A DNA stretch of 40,252 nt, taken from positions 21,840-62,091 of the forward strand of contig DAWV01000024.1 of NCBI GenBank assembly GCA_002506085.1. The letters run 5' to 3'. The stretch comes from Methanocorpusculaceae archaeon UBA425. Lineage in GTDB: Archaea > Halobacteriota > Methanomicrobia > Methanomicrobiales > Methanocorpusculaceae. Each line of letters opens with the position of its first letter. The stretch's first letter is position 1. The notes beneath the pieces were generated by a model that worked only from the letters and a program-made list of their open reading frames with translations, had not been told where the DNA came from and ran no database searches. This document shows positions 38,182 through 40,252 of this stretch, in pieces. A program made the translations under genes and the position numbers.

Positions 38182-39450
38182 ATGGCAGAATCAGGGCAGG
38201 ATGAAAATCCGGATGTGGTCACCCAGACAATCTCCGTAGATTCGGTAATTTCATCAGAGGAACTTGCGCAGCTGAGAAAAACGAATATTGCCCTGGAAGG
38301 CCGCAACTATGAACTGCGTGAAACAATCCGCCAACTCAGACTCCAGTCTGCCGCAATAGAGTCAGAACGTGATCAATATAAACGTGAGACTAAAAAAATC
38401 AAAGGGGAGCTTGAACAGTATCGCACCCCTCCTCTCGTAATCGGCACAATTGAAGCGATTGCCTCCGATGGGAGAGTAATTGTCCGAAGTACGACCGGTC
38501 CCCAGTTCCTGTCAAAAGTGAGCGAGAACGTTTTGAAAACTGATCTGGTTCCGGGTTCCCAGTGTGCCCTGCATCCCCAGTCATTTGTAATCGTCGAGGT
38601 TCTGCCGAATAAATATGATGCGCTTGTGACCGGCATGGAAGTCGAAACAGCTCCCGAGGTCAGTTATGCAGATGTGGGCGGTCTGGATAAACAGATGACA
38701 CTCCTGAAAGAGGCAGTTGAACTGCCGCTCCTCCAGCCTGACCTGTTCGAGAAAGTGGGCATCGAACCGCCGAAAGGAGTCCTGCTCTGCGGTCCGCCGG
38801 GGACAGGTAAAACGCTCCTCGCAAAGGCGGTGGCTCATGAAACCAACGCCACCTTCATTCGTGTGGTCGGCTCCGAACTTGTTCAGAAATATATCGGAGA
38901 AGGCGCCCGGCTTGTCAGGGAACTCTTCTCTCTTGCAAGAGAGAAGGCACCGGCAATTATCTTCATTGACGAGATTGATGCAATCGGATCATCACGAAGT
39001 ACTGATGCCTACTCCGCAGGAGACCATGAGGTTAACCGGACACTCATGCAGCTTCTTTCCGAACTGGATGGATTCAATACCCGCGGCAATGTGAAGATCA
39101 TTGCAGCAACGAACAGAATAGATATTCTGGACCGTGCCCTGCTCCGTCCGGGACGATTCGACAGAATCATCGAGTTCCCGCTGCCTGATGAAGAAGGAAG
39201 AAAGACCATTCTTTCCATCCACACAAGAAAGATGCATCTGGAAGAGAGTGTTTCCCTTGAATCAATCGCCCGTGAAACCCCGGATACGAACGGGTCGGAA
39301 CTTATGGCAATCTGTGTAGAGGCGGGAATGAATGCAATCAGAAACAACCGGACAAGTGTTCTGGATGAGGATTTCTCAAAGGCAATTGCCTCCGTGAAGG
39401 AGGGTCGGAATCAGAAGATCCGTCCCCTTCCCGATGAAATGTATTCCTGA
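38182..39450 (+). CDS. pan: Proteasome-activating nucleotidase (PAN)
   Basis: This encodes 422 residues and is the AAA+ ATPase ring that unfolds proteins and feeds them to the archaeal 20S proteasome. A coiled coil spans about 25-80 (LAQLRKTNIALEGRNYELRE onward). An OB domain follows (about 85-150, VIGTIEAIASDGRVIVRSTT). The ATPase domain has Walker A GPPGTGKT near 209-216, Walker B IIFIDEIDAIG near 263, sensor-1 AATNRID, and the arginine-finger region RALLRPGRFDR. The last residues, MYS, fit the HbYX motif (hydrophobic-Tyr-any) that opens the proteasome gate. No strong ribosome site precedes the ATG. A T8 run follows the stop. Confidence 0.97.
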   Translation: MAESGQDENPDVVTQTISVDSVISSEELAQLRKTNIALEGRNYELRETIRQLRLQSAAIESERDQYKRETKKIKGELEQYRTPPLVIGTIEAIASDGRVIVRSTTGPQFLSKVSENVLKTDLVPGSQCALHPQSFVIVEVLPNKYDALVTGMEVETAPEVSYADVGGLDKQMTLLKEAVELPLLQPDLFEKVGIEPPKGVLLCGPPGTGKTLLAKAVAHETNATFIRVVGSELVQKYIGEGARLVRELFSLAREKAPAIIFIDEIDAIGSSRSTDAYSAGDHEVNRTLMQLLSELDGFNTRGNVKIIAATNRIDILDRALLRPGRFDRIIEFPLPDEEGRKTILSIHTRKMHLEESVSLESIARETPDTNGSELMAICVEAGMNAIRNNRTSVLDEDFSKAIASVKEGRNQKIRPLPDEMYS

Positions 39451-39461
39451 AACCGGAATTC

Positions 39462-39469
39462 TTTTTTTT
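39462..39469 (+). terminator. Oligo-T terminator of PAN
   Basis: Eight T begin 12 nt after the PAN stop codon. Confidence 0.5.
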
Positions 39470-39524
39470 CATTAGGAGTTACACAGGGGCGCTCTCAATC
39501 AAAAAGGAGGGGTATGCCTCCTGT

Positions 39525-39750
39525 GGTCGCGGGCTGCCCAAAGGGCAGCCATAGCTGAGGCGGGGTGGCGACGAAGTCGACGACCTCAGCTGAGGCGGGC
39601 TGCCACGTAGTGGCGGCCTCAGCCGAGCAAACAGAATGTTTGCGACCAAGTCAATAGACTTGCGACCAAATCTTTCATTTGCGACCAAGTTTTCGAAGGA
39701 AACTTGCGACTGCGGACCTATCCATAGGACTGGTCTTAGTTGAGGCGGGG
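39525..39750 (+). repeat. Modular hairpin repeat block
   Basis: First-type hairpins CTGCCC-aaa-GGGCAG, GTCGTCGAC-type arms around gaag, and GCCAC-gta-GTGGC alternate with the connector CTCAGCTGAGG. They are followed by second-type hairpins CAAACA-gaa-TGTTTG, CAAGTC-aata-GACTTG, CAAAT-cttt-ATTTG and CAAGTTT-tcgaagg-AAACTTG, each joined by CGAC. Confidence 0.8.
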
Positions 39751-39789
39751 TGAATCGATAGTTTACCGGAGTCATACTCTTCCTTTTTA

Positions 39790-39822
39790 GTATGAATTTC
39801 CGGATGTACTTCGATTTCGTGT
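39790..39822 (-). repeat. 33-nt dispersed repeat, copy 2
   Basis: The reverse complement of this segment matches 50-82 with about 4 mismatches. It lies between two hairpin repeat blocks. Confidence 0.7.
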
Positions 39823-39872
39823 ACGGGATTCTTTTTGATGGCCGTATCATCACACGGAAAACACGGAAACAC

Positions 39873-40252
39873 GCAAATCAAAGATTTGCTCCGCTAAGGT
39901 CGTCCGCGTTCCGCGTCCAACCCGCAAATCACACAGAAACACGGAAAATATTGAGATTCGGTTGAGTGTTTGTTGTACCTCCCCAGCCCCCACACCGAAC
40001 CCACGGAAATCAACGGAATGCACGAAAAGGGGGCAGGGGCGGGTTTCTCCGAAGGAGCGGCCTCAGCCAAGCAAACTGAAAGTTTGCTCTCCGACTCGCT
40101 TCGCTCGCTTGCTCGCAAGTATCCTCTGAAAACTTGGTCGCAAATCAGAGATTTGGTCGCAAGTCTATTGACTTGCTCGGCTGAGGTCGTCGACTTTGTC
40201 GCCACCCCGCCTCCGCTGAGGGCGAGCCAATCGGCTCACCCCGCCCCTGTCC
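39873..40252. repeat. Modular hairpin repeat block, mixed orientation
   Basis: It includes CAAATC-aaa-GATTTG near 39877, a plus-oriented set at about 40037-40100 (CAAACT-ga-AAGTTTG, then the GCTCTCCGACTCG connector) and a minus-oriented set at about 40135-40245 (CAAGTC-tatt-GACTTG, GGCTGAGG, GTCGTCGAC-type arms and GGCGAGCC-aat-CGGCTC). The block continues to the end of the window. Confidence 0.7.

Larger units (their letters stand above)
39451..40252. other. Gene-free region dominated by repeats
   Basis: About 800 nt without a credible gene. It contains the PAN terminator, two hairpin repeat blocks, the second 33-nt repeat and short irregular repeats of ACACGGAAA (about 39850-39950). Open frames here run through palindromic repeats and have no protein-like composition. 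Confidence 0.7.

Noticed and set aside
39479..40205. Open frames of 124 and 103 codons on the minus strand after PAN.
   Set aside because: They run through hairpin repeats, have no ribosome site and show composition dictated by palindromes rather than protein-like sequence.

Overview
The window looks like a piece of a methanogen chromosome of the order Methanomicrobiales (Euryarchaeota), possibly Methanocorpusculum-like; the genus is a guess. The grounds are an archaeal RNA polymerase operon with split B''/B' and A'/A'' subunits and an RpoH subunit, a proteasome-activating nucleotidase (PAN), an archaeal MBF1, an archaeal-type triosephosphate isomerase, an iron-type FecCD transporter, a bacterial-type MutS/MutL pair, and oligo-T terminators. 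There is no integrase, transposase, rRNA gene, CRISPR array or replication initiator gene.

Layout. 1-700: repeat-bearing intergenic DNA and one small unknown gene. 700-10,620: an AT-rich island holding a DISARM-type anti-phage system. A tight minus-strand operon reads drmE-like, drmA (helicase), drmB (DUF1998) and drmC (phospholipase D fold), and a beta-class amino-methyltransferase gene converges on it from the other side. 10,697-11,860: a DUF1016/YhcG-type PD-(D/E)XK nuclease. 12,037-14,938: an ABC transporter of the iron/siderophore/cobalamin class (permease, ATPase, lipoprotein). 15,065-17,392: a cell-surface beta-helix adhesin-like protein. 17,516-19,873: a U32 'peptidase'. 19,888-27,910: rpoH-rpoB''-rpoB'-rpoA'-rpoA''. 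28,129-28,347: tRNA-Lys(TTT) and, next to it, a decayed partial copy. 28,449-30,459: a PsiE-like membrane protein and a MATE transporter. 30,486-35,078: mutS-mutL, with a 70-bp duplicate of the mutL 3' end. 35,541-36,743: a secreted C45-type Ntn hydrolase whose signal peptide appears to start at ATT. 36,820-39,450: the MBF1-TPI operon, divergent from PAN. 39,451-40,252: a gene-free repeat region.

Most interesting: (1) the DISARM locus combines a class-2-like DrmE/A/B/C set with a predicted m4C/m6A methylase encoded as a separate convergent gene, rather than the 5-methylcytosine DrmMII expected for class 2. (2) A family of modular hairpin repeats fills the intergenic regions at about 0.17-0.25, 30.6, 35.1-35.5, 39.5-39.75 and 39.87-40.25 kb. 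The hairpin arms differ from unit to unit but stay complementary, and the connecting sequence is constant. (3) Smaller oddities are the mutL 3'-end duplication, the tRNA-Lys remnant, the ATT-start lipoprotein and a charged N-terminal extension on RpoA''.

All function calls come from reading motifs by eye. No database search, alignment or GC calculation was run.
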